Assembly (NCBI RefSeq): GCF_001620055.1
Contig: NZ_LQGY01000028.1
Coordinates: forward strand, 1 to 64,000
Length of the DNA: 64,000 nt
Origin: Agromyces sp. NDB4Y10
GTDB lineage: Bacteria; Actinomycetota; Actinomycetes; Actinomycetales; Microbacteriaceae
Direction of reading: 5' to 3'
This document shows, piece after piece, positions 18,327-27,887 of this stretch. Every line of letters begins with the position of its first letter. Position 1 is the first letter of the stretch. The position numbers were made by a program, and so were the translations under genes. The notes under the pieces are model-generated. The model was not told where the DNA came from. It made no database searches and worked only from the letters and a program-made list of their open reading frames with translations.

Positions 18327-19760
18327 TCAGGCGTCGCCGCGGGCGGCCCACCAGGCGAGGAGGCGCTCGCGTGCGGCATCCGTGCCGATGGGGCCCTCGT
18401 CGAGCCGCACGTCGAGGAGGTACTTGTACGCCTCGCCGACCACCGGCCCCGGACGGATGCCGAGCGTCGCCATGATCTCCTGCCCGTCGAGCTCGGGGCG
18501 GACCGCCGCGAGCTCCTCCTCCTCCGCGAGGCGGGCGATGCGCTCCTCGAGGTCGTCGTACGCGAAGCCGAGGCGGTCGGCCTTGCGGCGGTTGCGCGTC
18601 GTGACATCCGCTCGGGTGAGGATGTGCAGGCGCTCGAGCTGGTCGCCGGCGTCGCGCACGTAGCGGCGCACCGCCGAGTCGGACCACGCGCCGTCCGTGT
18701 AGCCGAAGAACCGCAGGTGCAGCTCGATCAGGCGCGCGACCGCCTTGATGGTGTCGTTGTCGAACCGAAGTTCGCGCAGGCGCTTCTTGGCGAGCTTGGC
18801 GCCGACGATGTCGTGGTGGTGGAACGACACGGCCCCGCCCGGCTCGAGCCGGCGCGTGGCGGGCTTGCCGATGTCGTGCAGCAGCGCGGCGAGTCGCACG
18901 ACGAGGTCCGGCGACTCGAGCCGACCGCGCGACACCTCGTAGTCGATGGCCTGGTCGAGCACCGTGAGCGAGTGCTCGTAGACGTCCTTGTGGTGGTGGT
19001 GCTCGTCGATCTCGAGCTTCAGGGCGGGGATCTCGGGCAGCACGCGCGCGGCGATCCCGGTGTCGACGAGCAGGCGGATGCCGCGGCGCGGGGCGTCGGT
19101 GCAGAGCAGCTTCGACAGCTCGTCGCGCACGCGCTCCGCCGAGATGCGGTCGATCTCGGGGGCGAGCGCCGACATCGCCGCGAGGGTGCCCTCCTCGACC
19201 TCGAACCCGAGCTGGGACGCGAAGCGTGCGGCGCGCATCATCCGCAGCGGGTCGTCGCCGAACGACACCTCGGGCTCGGACGGCGTGCGGAGGACGCCGG
19301 CGATGAGGTCCTCGACGCCGCCCGACGGGTCGACCAGCGCGATCTGCGGCAGGCGCAGCGCGAGCGCGTTGACGGTGAAGTCGCGGCGGACGAGGTCGTC
19401 CTCGAGCGAGGTGCCGAAGACGACCTCGGGCTTGCGGGACGTGCCGTCGTACGCGTCCGCGCGGTACGTGGTGATCTCGACCGTGTGGCCGTGGACCTTC
19501 GCCCCGATGGTGCCGAAGTCGCGGCCGATGTCCCAGTGCGCCTCGGCGATGGGCTTGACGACCTCGAGGATCTCGTCGGGCGTGGCATCCGTGGTGAAGT
19601 CGAGGTCGTTGGTGCCGCGACCGAGGAACGCGTCGCGCACCGGCCCGCCCACGAGCGCGAGCTCGTACCCGGCGGCGGCGAACGCCTCGGCGAGCTTCGC
19701 GACGGTCGGCGAGGCCGCGAGACCACTGAGGCGGTCGAGGGCCTGCGCCACGCTCTGCAT
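18327..19760 (-). CDS. cca: CCA tRNA nucleotidyltransferase
   Basis: The product has 477 residues. The nucleotidyltransferase head has LVGGPVRDAFLG and the metal-binding pair DLDFTTDA. A flexible-arm region with VRRDFTVNALA and an RMMRAARFASQLGF segment follow, and an HD domain (LLHDIGKPATRR) lies in the C-terminal half. The enzyme adds or repairs the 3'-CCA of tRNAs. In mycobacteria the same gene (pcnA/cca) stands next to the murJ region, as here. Confidence 0.95.
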   Translation of the reverse strand: MQSVAQALDRLSGLAASPTVAKLAEAFAAAGYELALVGGPVRDAFLGRGTNDLDFTTDATPDEILEVVKPIAEAHWDIGRDFGTIGAKVHGHTVEITTYRADAYDGTSRKPEVVFGTSLEDDLVRRDFTVNALALRLPQIALVDPSGGVEDLIAGVLRTPSEPEVSFGDDPLRMMRAARFASQLGFEVEEGTLAAMSALAPEIDRISAERVRDELSKLLCTDAPRRGIRLLVDTGIAARVLPEIPALKLEIDEHHHHKDVYEHSLTVLDQAIDYEVSRGRLESPDLVVRLAALLHDIGKPATRRLEPGGAVSFHHHDIVGAKLAKKRLRELRFDNDTIKAVARLIELHLRFFGYTDGAWSDSAVRRYVRDAGDQLERLHILTRADVTTRNRRKADRLGFAYDDLEERIARLAEEEELAAVRPELDGQEIMATLGIRPGPVVGEAYKYLLDVRLDEGPIGTDAARERLLAWWAARGDA

Positions 19761-19925
19761 TGCTCCATGTTAGGCAGGGCGGCGAGGGCGATGCGTCGCG
19801 CGCCCGGCCCGCGAACCGGGGGCGGGCCGCCGAGACGTGGGTGACGGATGCCGCGAGGCGAACGGTGACGGACGCCCCATCCACACCCGACGGGCTCGGG
19901 GACGTCACGCCGTAGAATCGCTCGC

Positions 19926-22193
19926 ATGCCGGCCGAGTCGACCACTCCTCGACGCCTCCGCCGACTCCTCGCCTTCACCGCGTCCGCGGCGATGTCCGCG
20001 CTCGTCGCGATGGGCGCCGCGGCTCCTGCCGCGGCAGCGTCCTCCGCCGCCGGCTTCGGTCCCGGCGGTCTCGGCGTCGTCGGCGTCGTCGCGCCCGCCG
20101 CACGGAACGGATCGGGCCTGACGCCGGAGGCGACGGAGGACGGGGTGCGCGTCAGCGTGGCCCCCGCGGGTGCGACGGCCGTCGCCGCGGGCGCGGGCAT
20201 CGACGTGGTCGTCGAGGTCGTCAACCGCACCGGCGAGGCGCTCGGCGCCGGCACGATCGCGCTGGACGTCGCGACGTCGGCGCTCTCCGACGCCGCGGAC
20301 GTCGACGCCTGGTCCACGGGCGACTCCGCCGAGCGGCCCGAGGCGCGACGCGTCGCCGAGCGGGCCTCGGCCTCGCTGGCCGCCGGTGCCGCGACGACGC
20401 TCACGTTCACCATCCCACCGGATGCCACGGGGGAGTCCTGGCCCGCCGTGGGCGTCGCCGCGTCGCTCGAGATCGACGGCGACACGGTCGCCGCATCCAC
20501 GTCGGTGCTTGCGAACTCGCGGGTCCCCGCCGCCGACCCGGTGGGCCTCGCGCTCGCGTACCCGCTCACGACGCCGCCGATCGAGGAGGGCCTGATCCCG
20601 GCGGAGCGCCTCGAGGCGTGGACGGCGCCGACCGGCGCGCTCACCCGCCAGCTGGAGGCGGTCTCCGGCGCCGCCGTCGCGATCGGCGTCGATCCCCGGA
20701 TTCCCGCGTCGATCCGCGTGCTCGGCTCGTCCGCCCCGCAGACCGCCGTCGAGTGGCTCGCCGAGCTCGAGCGGATGCCGAACGAGGTGTTCCCGCTCGC
20801 CTACGCCGACGCCGACCTCGCCGCGCAGGCGCAGGCCGGGCTGGACGCGCCGCTCGAGCCGCTCGGCTTCGACGACGCGATCGACCCGGCCGACTTCACC
20901 GAGGGCGGCGAGGAGGACGGCACCACCGCGTCTCCCGGCCGGATCCCCGACGCGGAGGCGCTCCTCGACTGGACCTTCACGCGCACCGACATCGCCTGGC
21001 CGGCCGATGACACCGTCGCATCGGGCGATCTCGACGTCTTCGCCGCGGGCGGGCTCACGACCGCCATCCTGTCGCCCGGCAACGTCGAGCCCGTCGAGGA
21101 CGCGGTGAGCGCCGGCGCGACGATCGACGGTCGCGCGGCCGCGGTCGCCGACGCCCGGGTGACGCCGGCGCTCCGTCGTGCCGCGGACGCGGCATCCGAC
21201 ACGGAATGGCGCGCCGCGACCTCGCGGGTGCTCGCCGAGCTCGCACTGGCGGCCGACGAGGGCGTCTCCACGGTCCTCGGCACGTTCGGACGCTCGGGAG
21301 GCGACGGCTCGGACCGCGTCGCCGCGACGCTGTCGGCGCTGGCCTCCACGCCCTGGTCGCAGCCGGCGACGCTCGTGGACACCGTCGGCGCGCCGCCCGT
21401 CGAGCGCACGCTCATCTCCACGGCCGAATCTCAGCAGCGCCTCGACAACGTGGGTCGCATGCTCACCGCCGAGCAGGCGGTGGCCGACTTCTCCGACGTG
21501 CTCGTCGACCCGAGCGTGCTCACCGCGCCGACCCGGCGCGACCTGCTCGCACTGCTGTCGACGGGATGGATCCCGCAGCCGACCGAGTGGACCGCCGCCG
21601 TGGGGCGCTGGCTCGTCGACCGTCGCGCCATCACCGACGCCGTGTCGGTCGTCTCGAGCAGCACCGTGCTGGTCGTCGCGAGCGAGACCGGCATCCCGAT
21701 CACCATCCTCAACGCGCTCCCGTACCCCGTCGAGGTGGTCGTCTCCGTGGCCCCGTCGAACGGCCGGCTCATCGTCGAGGACTCCGTCGACGTCACCGTC
21801 GAGCCCGAGACGCGCAGCACGGTGAGCGTTCCGGTCGCCGCGGGCGTCGGCAGCGGCGAGGTGAACCTCGAGGTCTCCCTCGCCTCGCCGGACGGCACGC
21901 CCATCGGCGACGCGGTCATCGTGCCCGCCAACGTGCAGGCCGACTGGGAGGGCGTCGGTGCGGCGGTGCTCGCCGCGATCGCCGTGGCGGTGTTCGCGAT
22001 CGGCGTGCTGCGCAGCGTGCGCCGGCGTCGACGCGACCGCGGGGCGGGGTCCGCGGGAGCCGCCGATGCGGGCGCCACGGGTCCGGCGGAGACGGACGCC
22101 GCAGGTCCGGGCGCCGAGCCCGAGAGCAGGGTAGCGTTCGACACCGCAGCACCCGAGCACACCGAGACCACCGAGGAACGACCGAATGGCTGA
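19926..22193 (+). CDS. Secreted/membrane-anchored DUF6049-family protein
   Basis: The product has 755 residues. A signal peptide ends near AAPAAA (about residue 37), a large extracytoplasmic part follows, and one C-terminal membrane helix (about 680-700) is followed by an Arg-rich cytoplasmic tail. The position immediately upstream of murJ matches Rv3909 of Mycobacterium tuberculosis, a DUF6049 protein of unknown function. The 3' end overlaps the murJ start by 8 bp, so production is coupled to the lipid II flippase. A role in cell-wall export is inferred from this coupling. The ATG follows a TAGAAT -10-like element closely, so the leader may be very short. Confidence 0.8.
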   Translation: MPAESTTPRRLRRLLAFTASAAMSALVAMGAAAPAAAASSAAGFGPGGLGVVGVVAPAARNGSGLTPEATEDGVRVSVAPAGATAVAAGAGIDVVVEVVNRTGEALGAGTIALDVATSALSDAADVDAWSTGDSAERPEARRVAERASASLAAGAATTLTFTIPPDATGESWPAVGVAASLEIDGDTVAASTSVLANSRVPAADPVGLALAYPLTTPPIEEGLIPAERLEAWTAPTGALTRQLEAVSGAAVAIGVDPRIPASIRVLGSSAPQTAVEWLAELERMPNEVFPLAYADADLAAQAQAGLDAPLEPLGFDDAIDPADFTEGGEEDGTTASPGRIPDAEALLDWTFTRTDIAWPADDTVASGDLDVFAAGGLTTAILSPGNVEPVEDAVSAGATIDGRAAAVADARVTPALRRAADAASDTEWRAATSRVLAELALAADEGVSTVLGTFGRSGGDGSDRVAATLSALASTPWSQPATLVDTVGAPPVERTLISTAESQQRLDNVGRMLTAEQAVADFSDVLVDPSVLTAPTRRDLLALLSTGWIPQPTEWTAAVGRWLVDRRAITDAVSVVSSSTVLVVASETGIPITILNALPYPVEVVVSVAPSNGRLIVEDSVDVTVEPETRSTVSVPVAAGVGSGEVNLEVSLASPDGTPIGDAVIVPANVQADWEGVGAAVLAAIAVAVFAIGVLRSVRRRRRDRGAGSAGAADAGATGPAETDAAGPGAEPESRVAFDTAAPEHTETTEERPNG

Positions 22194-23808
22194 AGACCGG
22201 ATCGCCCGAGCGAGTCTCTTCCTGGCGTCCGGCACGATCGTGTCGCGCCTGCTCGGGTTCCTCAAGGCCATCGTGCTCGCGGGCGTGGTCGGCGTCGCCT
22301 ACTCGCAGAGCGCCGACGCGTTCGCCATCGCCAACGGCCTGCCGAGCATCCTGTTCGCCATCGTCGCGGGCGGCGTGCTGAGCGCGGTGCTCGTGCCGCA
22401 GATCGTGCGCGCGAGCGTGCACGCCGACGGCGGCGCCGCCTACGTCAACAAGCTGCTGACGCTCGCGCTCGTGCTCATCGGCGCGGCGACCATCCTCGCG
22501 ACCGCGGCGGCGCCGCTGCTCGTCCTGCTCTGGGGCGGGAGCAACCCGTCGATCGTGCCGCTGGCGACGGCGTTCGCGTTCTGGAGCCTGCCCCAGATCT
22601 TTTTTTACGGCCTGTACGCGCTGCTCGGCGAGGTGCTCAACGCCCGCCGCAACTTCGGCCCGTACACCTGGGTGCCCGCGCTCAACAACCTCGTCGCGAT
22701 CGCCGGCTTCCTCATCTTCGGCTTCGTCTTCGGCTTCGACCCGACCGGCCAGCGCACGCCCGACGACTGGACCGCCGCGATGGTCGCGACGCTCGCCGGC
22801 TCCGCCACGCTCGGCATCGTGACGCAGGCGGTGTCGCTGTTCTGGTTCTGGCGACGCATCGGGCTGCGCTACCGACCGGACTTCCACTGGCGCGGCGTCG
22901 GCCTGCGGTCGGCGGGACGCATGGCCGGCTGGACCTTCGGCATGCTGCTGCTGTCGACGGCCGCGGGCATCGTGCAGACGCAGGTGGTCGCGACGGCATC
23001 CAACCAGGGCGCGGCGAACGCGGCGATGGACACCGCCTGGCTGATCTTCATGCTCCCGCACTCGGTCATCACGGTGTCGATCGCGACCGCCTACTTCACG
23101 CGCATGAGCGAGCACGGGCGCGACGGCCGACACGAGCTGCTGCTCCACGACCTGACCTCGGCCGCCCGCACGGTCGTGACCCTGCTCGCGTTCGCCTCCG
23201 TGGCGCTCATCGTCATCGCGTACCCGTTCGCACGCGTCTTCCAGTCGGGCGACTTCGCGCTCGTCGCCGCCGTCGCCGACGTCATCATCGCGTTCGCGAT
23301 CGGACTCGTCGGGTTCAGCGTGCTGTTCCTCGTGCAGCGCACGTTCTACGCGCTGAACGACACCCGCACGCCCTTCTTCTTCACGCTCTTCCAGGTGCTC
23401 GTCTTCACCACCCTCGCCCTCGTGGCGCTCGCGACGCTTCCGAAGGAATGGCTCGCCGTAGGCGTCGCGGCCTCGACGACCATCGCCGGAGGCCTCCAGC
23501 TCGCCGCCGCACTCGTGCTGCTCCGACGGCGCCTCGGGACGATCGGCATCCGTTCGGTCGCAGTGTCGCTCGGGCGCGCGATGGCGGCGCTCATCGTCCC
23601 CGCCGCCGTGGGCGTCGCCCTCGTCTGGTGGCTCGGCGGCTTCGAGGAGGGCGGGTTCGCGGTGTCCGACCGCATCAGCGCGCTGCTGTCCATGGCCCTC
23701 GTCGGCACGGTCATGGCGGTGCTGTACGCGGCCTTCCTCCTGCTGTTCCGCTCACCCGAGTTCCGGGCCCTCGCGGTCCCCGTCGTCAGCCGCCTCCGTC
23801 GCCGCTGA
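22186..23808 (+). CDS. murJ: Lipid II flippase MurJ (MviN family)
   Basis: The product has 540 residues and about 14 membrane helices. It starts with the MviN signature (ASGTIVSRLLGFLKAIVLA and SADAFAIANGLP). It moves the peptidoglycan precursor lipid II across the membrane. Unlike the mycobacterial protein, it ends shortly after the last helix with a basic tail and has no C-terminal pseudokinase domain. It overlaps the DUF6049 gene by 8 bp. Confidence 0.95.
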   Translation: MAEDRIARASLFLASGTIVSRLLGFLKAIVLAGVVGVAYSQSADAFAIANGLPSILFAIVAGGVLSAVLVPQIVRASVHADGGAAYVNKLLTLALVLIGAATILATAAAPLLVLLWGGSNPSIVPLATAFAFWSLPQIFFYGLYALLGEVLNARRNFGPYTWVPALNNLVAIAGFLIFGFVFGFDPTGQRTPDDWTAAMVATLAGSATLGIVTQAVSLFWFWRRIGLRYRPDFHWRGVGLRSAGRMAGWTFGMLLLSTAAGIVQTQVVATASNQGAANAAMDTAWLIFMLPHSVITVSIATAYFTRMSEHGRDGRHELLLHDLTSAARTVVTLLAFASVALIVIAYPFARVFQSGDFALVAAVADVIIAFAIGLVGFSVLFLVQRTFYALNDTRTPFFFTLFQVLVFTTLALVALATLPKEWLAVGVAASTTIAGGLQLAAALVLLRRRLGTIGIRSVAVSLGRAMAALIVPAAVGVALVWWLGGFEEGGFAVSDRISALLSMALVGTVMAVLYAAFLLLFRSPEFRALAVPVVSRLRRR

Positions 23809-23882
23809 GCGAGCTGGGAGCGGCCTGCGAGCCGCGCCGTGGGCCGGAATAGCGGCCGCCTAGACTGTGTTCACCTAGTCGT

Positions 23883-23905
23883 GGCATCCGCTCGGTAGGA
23901 TGCCG
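23883..23905. repeat. Inverted pair of the over-represented word upstream of trxB
   Basis: GGCATCCG (23883-23890) and GGATGCCG (23898-23905) face each other with a 7-nt loop in the murJ-trxB gap. Confidence 0.65.
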
Positions 23906-23935
23906 CGAATCATCGCAGGACGAACAGGAGCGGGT

Positions 23936-24943
23936 TTGCGCGACATCATCATCATCGGTTCGGGACCGGCCGGGTTCACCGCCGCGATCTACGCCGCGCG
24001 CGCCGAGCTGAAGCCGCTCCTCATCGCCAGCTCGGTCGAGATCGGCGGCGAGCTGATGAACACGACCGAGGTCGAGAACTTCCCCGGGTTCCCCGAGGGC
24101 ATCATGGGGCCCGACCTCATGGGCAAGATGCAGGCCCAGGCCGAGCGGTTCGGCACCGAGGTCGTCTACGACGACGTCGTGGAGCTCGACGTCGAGGGCC
24201 CGGTCAAGCGGGTCAAGCTGGGCAACGGAGGCGAGCACGGGGCTCGCGCCGTGATCTTCGCGACGGGTTCGGCCTACCGCAAGCTCGGGCTGCCCGAGGA
24301 GGAGCGCCTCTCCGGCTACGGCCTCTCGTGGTGCGCCACGTGCGACGGCTTCTTCTTCCGCGAGAAGACGATCGCCGTGGTCGGCGGCGGCGACTCCGCG
24401 ATGGAGGAGGCGACGTTCCTCACCCGCTTCGCCGACAAGGTCTACGTGATCCACCGCCGCGACGAGCTCAAGGCGTCGAAGATCATGCAGAAGCGCGCGT
24501 TCGACAACCCCAAGATCGAGTTCATCTGGAACGCCGAGGTCGCCGCCATCCTGGGCGATGCTCAGGTCAGCGGCGTCACCCTGCGCGACACCGTGACCGG
24601 TGAGGAGCGCGCGCTCGACCTCGACGGGCTGTTCGTGGCGATCGGCAACGACCCGCGCACGCACCTCGTGCACGGCAAGCTCGACCTCACGCACGAGGGC
24701 ACCATCGCGGTGCAGGGTCGCTCGTCGCGGACCTCGGTCCCGGGCGTCTTCGCCGCGGGCGACGTCATCGACCCGACCTACCGGCAGGCCGTCACGGCCG
24801 CCGGATCGGGCACCGTGGCAGCGCTCGACGCCGAGCACTACCTCGCCGCGCTCGACGACACCGACGACCAGCCGGCGGCCGCGGAGGCCGAGGCCATCGA
24901 GGTGGACGAGGCCGTCGCCGCCGACCTGGCGCGCGTCGACTGA
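23936..24943 (+). CDS. trxB: Thioredoxin reductase
   Basis: The product has 335 residues. The FAD-binding start is IIIIGSGPAGFTAAIYAAR, the redox pair lies in WCATCDG, the NADPH site is VVGGGDSAMEE, and the C-terminal FAD signature is VFAAGDVIDPTYRQA. It reduces thioredoxin with NADPH. I chose the TTG at 23936 because AGGAG lies at good spacing; the frame is also open to 23900. The C terminus carries an extra acidic Ala/Glu/Asp-rich tail. The partner trxA follows after 73 bp. Confidence 0.95.
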   Translation: MRDIIIIGSGPAGFTAAIYAARAELKPLLIASSVEIGGELMNTTEVENFPGFPEGIMGPDLMGKMQAQAERFGTEVVYDDVVELDVEGPVKRVKLGNGGEHGARAVIFATGSAYRKLGLPEEERLSGYGLSWCATCDGFFFREKTIAVVGGGDSAMEEATFLTRFADKVYVIHRRDELKASKIMQKRAFDNPKIEFIWNAEVAAILGDAQVSGVTLRDTVTGEERALDLDGLFVAIGNDPRTHLVHGKLDLTHEGTIAVQGRSSRTSVPGVFAAGDVIDPTYRQAVTAAGSGTVAALDAEHYLAALDDTDDQPAAAEAEAIEVDEAVAADLARVD

Positions 24944-25016
24944 GTATTCCGACCGCAGCATCCGTGCTCGGCGTCCGACGCCGGCGGCATCCGCTTCACG
25001 CAAAGGAGAGAGACAC

Positions 25017-25340
25017 ATGACTGCACGCGCAGTGACCGAGGCCACCTTCGACCAGGAGGTGCTCAAGAACGACCGAGCCGTGCTCGTCGACTTCTGGGCC
25101 GAGTGGTGCGGTCCGTGCCGCGCCGTGAGCCCCATCCTCGACCAGATCGCGACCGAGCACTCCGACAAGCTCGACATCGTCAAGCTCAACGTCGACGAGA
25201 ACCCCGGCCTGGCCATGAAGTACCAGATCACCGCCATTCCCGCGATGAAGGTGTTCAAGGGCGGCGAGGTCGTGCACACGGTCATCGGCGCGAAGCCGAA
25301 GCCCGCGCTCGAGGCCGACCTGGCCGAGTTCATCGGCTGA
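25017..25340 (+). CDS. trxA: Thioredoxin
   Basis: The product has 107 residues with a complete thioredoxin fold and active site WAEWCGPCR, the cis-proline in ITAIPAM, and FKGGEVV. It is the general disulfide reductant served by the adjacent TrxB. A strong AAAGGAGAG ribosome binding site precedes the ATG. A GC-rich terminator follows. Confidence 0.97.
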   Translation: MTARAVTEATFDQEVLKNDRAVLVDFWAEWCGPCRAVSPILDQIATEHSDKLDIVKLNVDENPGLAMKYQITAIPAMKVFKGGEVVHTVIGAKPKPALEADLAEFIG

Positions 25341-25356
25341 GTCCGCTCCACTCGTC

Positions 25357-25389
25357 ACGGCCCGTCCCGGTTCATCCGGGGCGGGCCGT
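25357..25389 (+). terminator. Terminator after trxA
   Basis: ACGGCCCGTCCCGG pairs with CCGGGGCGGGCCGT around a 5-nt loop, starting 16 bp after the trxA stop. Confidence 0.75.
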
Positions 25390-25554
25390 CGTCGTCTCCG
25401 CGCATTCCCGGGGATCGGCGTCGCTCGGCCCTCGGCATGGCGAACGGATGCCGCGTGCGGCATGTACGCGCGCCGCGTCACGCAGCGGCATCCGCTTCGG
25501 GCCCCTCGCCGACGGCTGACTAGCATGGGAACCCTGAGCAGAACGGAACCAGCA

Positions 25555-26877
25555 GTGACCCCTGACGGAGTGCCCCAGCGGACCGGCAACAACCTCGACC
25601 CCTGGTATGCGAACTACGCCGAGCGAGCCGCCGGCTTCGCCGCCTCCGAGGTGCGCGCCCTCTTCGCCGTCGCCTCCCGCCCCGAGGTCGTGTCGCTCGC
25701 CGGCGGGATGCCGTACGTGTCGGCGCTGCCGCAGGAGCTCATCACCTCGGCGTTCGAGCAGGTGATGCGCGAGCAGGGCCCGGTGGCGCTGCAGTACGGG
25801 TCCGGTCAGGGCATCCCGACGCTGCGCGAGCACATCGTCGAGGTGATGTCGCTGGAGGGCATCCGCGGCTCCGTGGACAACGTGGTGACCTCGACCGGCT
25901 CGCAGCAGGCGCTCGACCTCGTCGCCAAGCTCTTCCTCGACCCCGGCGACGTGGTGCTCGCCGAGGCACCCTCCTACGTCGGTGCGATGGGCGTCTTCCG
26001 CTCCTACCAGGCGTCGGTGGTCCACGTCGCGATGGACGACGACGGCCTGATCCCGGAGGCGCTCCGCCAGACCATCGCGCACCTGCGCGGCCAGGGTCGA
26101 CGGATCAAGTTCCTCTACACGATCCCGAACTTCCACAACCCGGCGGGGGTCACCCTCTCGGCCGAGCGGCGCCCGGAGATCCTCGAGATCTGCCGCTCCA
26201 ACGAAATCCTCGTCCTGGAGGACAACCCGTACGGCCTCCTGCACTTCGACGAACCGGCGCCGCACGCCCTGCGCTCGATGGACGCCGAGGGGGTCATCTA
26301 CCTCGGGTCGTTCTCGAAGACGCTGGCGCCCGGGTTCCGGGTGGGTTGGGCGCTGGCGCCGCACGCGATCCGCGAGAAGCTCATCCTCGCAGCGGAGTCG
26401 GCGATCCTGTCGCCGTCGTCCTTCAGTCAGCTCGTCGTCTCGGAGTACCTTTCGCAGGCGGACTGGCGCGGCCAGATCGACGCGTTCCGCGGTGTCTACC
26501 GCGAACGCAAGGACGCGATGATCGAGGCGCTGGGGGAGTACCTGCCGCAGTTGTCGTGGACCAACCCCAACGGCGGGTTCTACGTCTGGGTGACGCTGCC
26601 GGACGTCCTCGACTCGAAGCAGATGCTTCCCCGCGCGGTGCGCGAGCTGGTCGCGTACACGCCCGGCACGGCGTTCTTCGCCGACGGCCGCGGTCGGCAC
26701 GCCATCCGCCTCTCGTTCTGCTATCCCACGCCCGACGCGATCCGGCTCGGGATCCGGCGCCTGGCCACGGTGGTCAACGGCGAACTCGACCTGCTCGACA
26801 CGTTCGCCGGCACCGGCCCACTGCAGCTGCCCGATCGCCCGGGCATCGAACCCGCCCCGCCCACCGACCTCAAGTAG
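25555..26877 (+). CDS. PLP-dependent aminotransferase (2-aminoadipate transaminase-like)
   Basis: The product has about 440 residues. It is a fold-type I aminotransferase of the LysN/MocR-like branch without a DNA-binding domain. Visible motifs are LQYGSGQG, the TIPNFHNPAG substrate/PLP segment, LEDNPYG, and the PLP lysine in GSFSKTLAPGFRVGW. The substrate cannot be told from the sequence. I chose GTG at 25555; the upstream ATG at 25525 overlaps a TAGCAT box that looks like the -10 element. It is followed 17 bp later by the ligase gene, with which it probably forms an operon. Confidence 0.85.
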   Translation: MTPDGVPQRTGNNLDPWYANYAERAAGFAASEVRALFAVASRPEVVSLAGGMPYVSALPQELITSAFEQVMREQGPVALQYGSGQGIPTLREHIVEVMSLEGIRGSVDNVVTSTGSQQALDLVAKLFLDPGDVVLAEAPSYVGAMGVFRSYQASVVHVAMDDDGLIPEALRQTIAHLRGQGRRIKFLYTIPNFHNPAGVTLSAERRPEILEICRSNEILVLEDNPYGLLHFDEPAPHALRSMDAEGVIYLGSFSKTLAPGFRVGWALAPHAIREKLILAAESAILSPSSFSQLVVSEYLSQADWRGQIDAFRGVYRERKDAMIEALGEYLPQLSWTNPNGGFYVWVTLPDVLDSKQMLPRAVRELVAYTPGTAFFADGRGRHAIRLSFCYPTPDAIRLGIRRLATVVNGELDLLDTFAGTGPLQLPDRPGIEPAPPTDLK

Positions 26878-26894
26878 CGGAGAAGTCCCTGATC

Positions 26895-27854
26895 ATGAGC
26901 GAATCCACTGGTCTCTCCGTCGTCGTCCTCGCGGGCGGCATCTCGCACGAGCGCGATGTCTCGCTGCGGTCGGGCCGACGCGTCGCCGACGCGCTCATCG
27001 AGGCGGGCCACCGCGTCGAGGTCCGCGATCCGGATGCCGGACTCCTCCCGTACCTCGCCGAGCGCCGCCCGGATGCGGTGTTCCCGGCGCTGCACGGATC
27101 GAGCGGCGAGGACGGCTCCCTGCTCGAGCTGCTCGCGGCCCTCGGCGTGCCGACCGTCGGTTCGACGGGCGCGGCCGCCCGCCGCGCCTGGTCCAAGCCC
27201 GTGGCGAGCTCGCTCGTCGCGCAGACCGGCATCGCCGTGCCCGAGTCGATCGTGCTCTCGCACGAGGCGTTCCGCGAACTCGGCGCCTCGAGCGTGCTCC
27301 GAGTCGTGCGCGCGGCGATGCAGGGCGACCTGGTGGTGAAGCCCGCATCGGGCGGTTCGGCCCAGGGCGTCTCCATCGTCGATGACCCGACGGAGTTGCC
27401 GCGGGCCATGGTCGAGGCGTTCACGTACGCCGAGGTCGCCATCGTGGAGCGTCGCATCGTGGGGACCGAGATCGCCGTCGCGGTGATCGGGACCGGTGAC
27501 GAGGCGCGCGCGCTGACGGCGGTCGAGATCGTGCCCACGACGGGGGTCTACTCGTTCCAGGAGCGCTACAACGCGGGGGAGACCACGTTCTTCGCCCCGA
27601 GCCGGCTCGATGACGCGGTCGTCGACGCCGCGACGGATGCCGCGCTGCTGGCCCACCGCACGCTCGGGCTCAGGGATCTGTCGCGCGTCGACCTGATCGT
27701 CGACGGACAGGGCACGCCGTGGTTCCTCGAGGCGAACGTGCTGCCGGGGCTCACGGAGACGTCGCTGCTCCCGCTCGCCATCGAGGCGTCCGGCGCGACG
27801 GCGTCGGCGGTGTACGACGAACTCGTGCGCGCGGCGGTCGCCCGCGACGCGTAG
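26895..27854 (+). CDS. D-alanine--D-alanine ligase family protein
   Basis: The product has 319 residues and is an ATP-grasp enzyme. It begins VVVLAGGISHERDVSLRSG, which is the DdlA/B start, and has HGSSGEDGSL, the ATP-binding VVKPASGGSAQGVSIV, and the metal/phosphate segment FLEANVLPGLT. It may make D-Ala-D-Ala for peptidoglycan, but a second housekeeping Ddl normally lies elsewhere in these genomes. Its location beside an aminotransferase, next to parB, leaves open another dipeptide-like product. The ATG has only a weak ribosome binding site. Confidence 0.8.
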   Translation: MSESTGLSVVVLAGGISHERDVSLRSGRRVADALIEAGHRVEVRDPDAGLLPYLAERRPDAVFPALHGSSGEDGSLLELLAALGVPTVGSTGAAARRAWSKPVASSLVAQTGIAVPESIVLSHEAFRELGASSVLRVVRAAMQGDLVVKPASGGSAQGVSIVDDPTELPRAMVEAFTYAEVAIVERRIVGTEIAVAVIGTGDEARALTAVEIVPTTGVYSFQERYNAGETTFFAPSRLDDAVVDAATDAALLAHRTLGLRDLSRVDLIVDGQGTPWFLEANVLPGLTETSLLPLAIEASGATASAVYDELVRAAVARDA

Positions 27855-27887
27855 CTCCTGCCTGGATCGCGGAGCGGCCCGTCCGCG

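Noticed and set aside
19926-22193. Possible cell-surface adhesin
   Set aside because: There is a signal peptide and C-terminal helix but no repeats or LPXTG-like motif, and the murJ-coupled position matches DUF6049.
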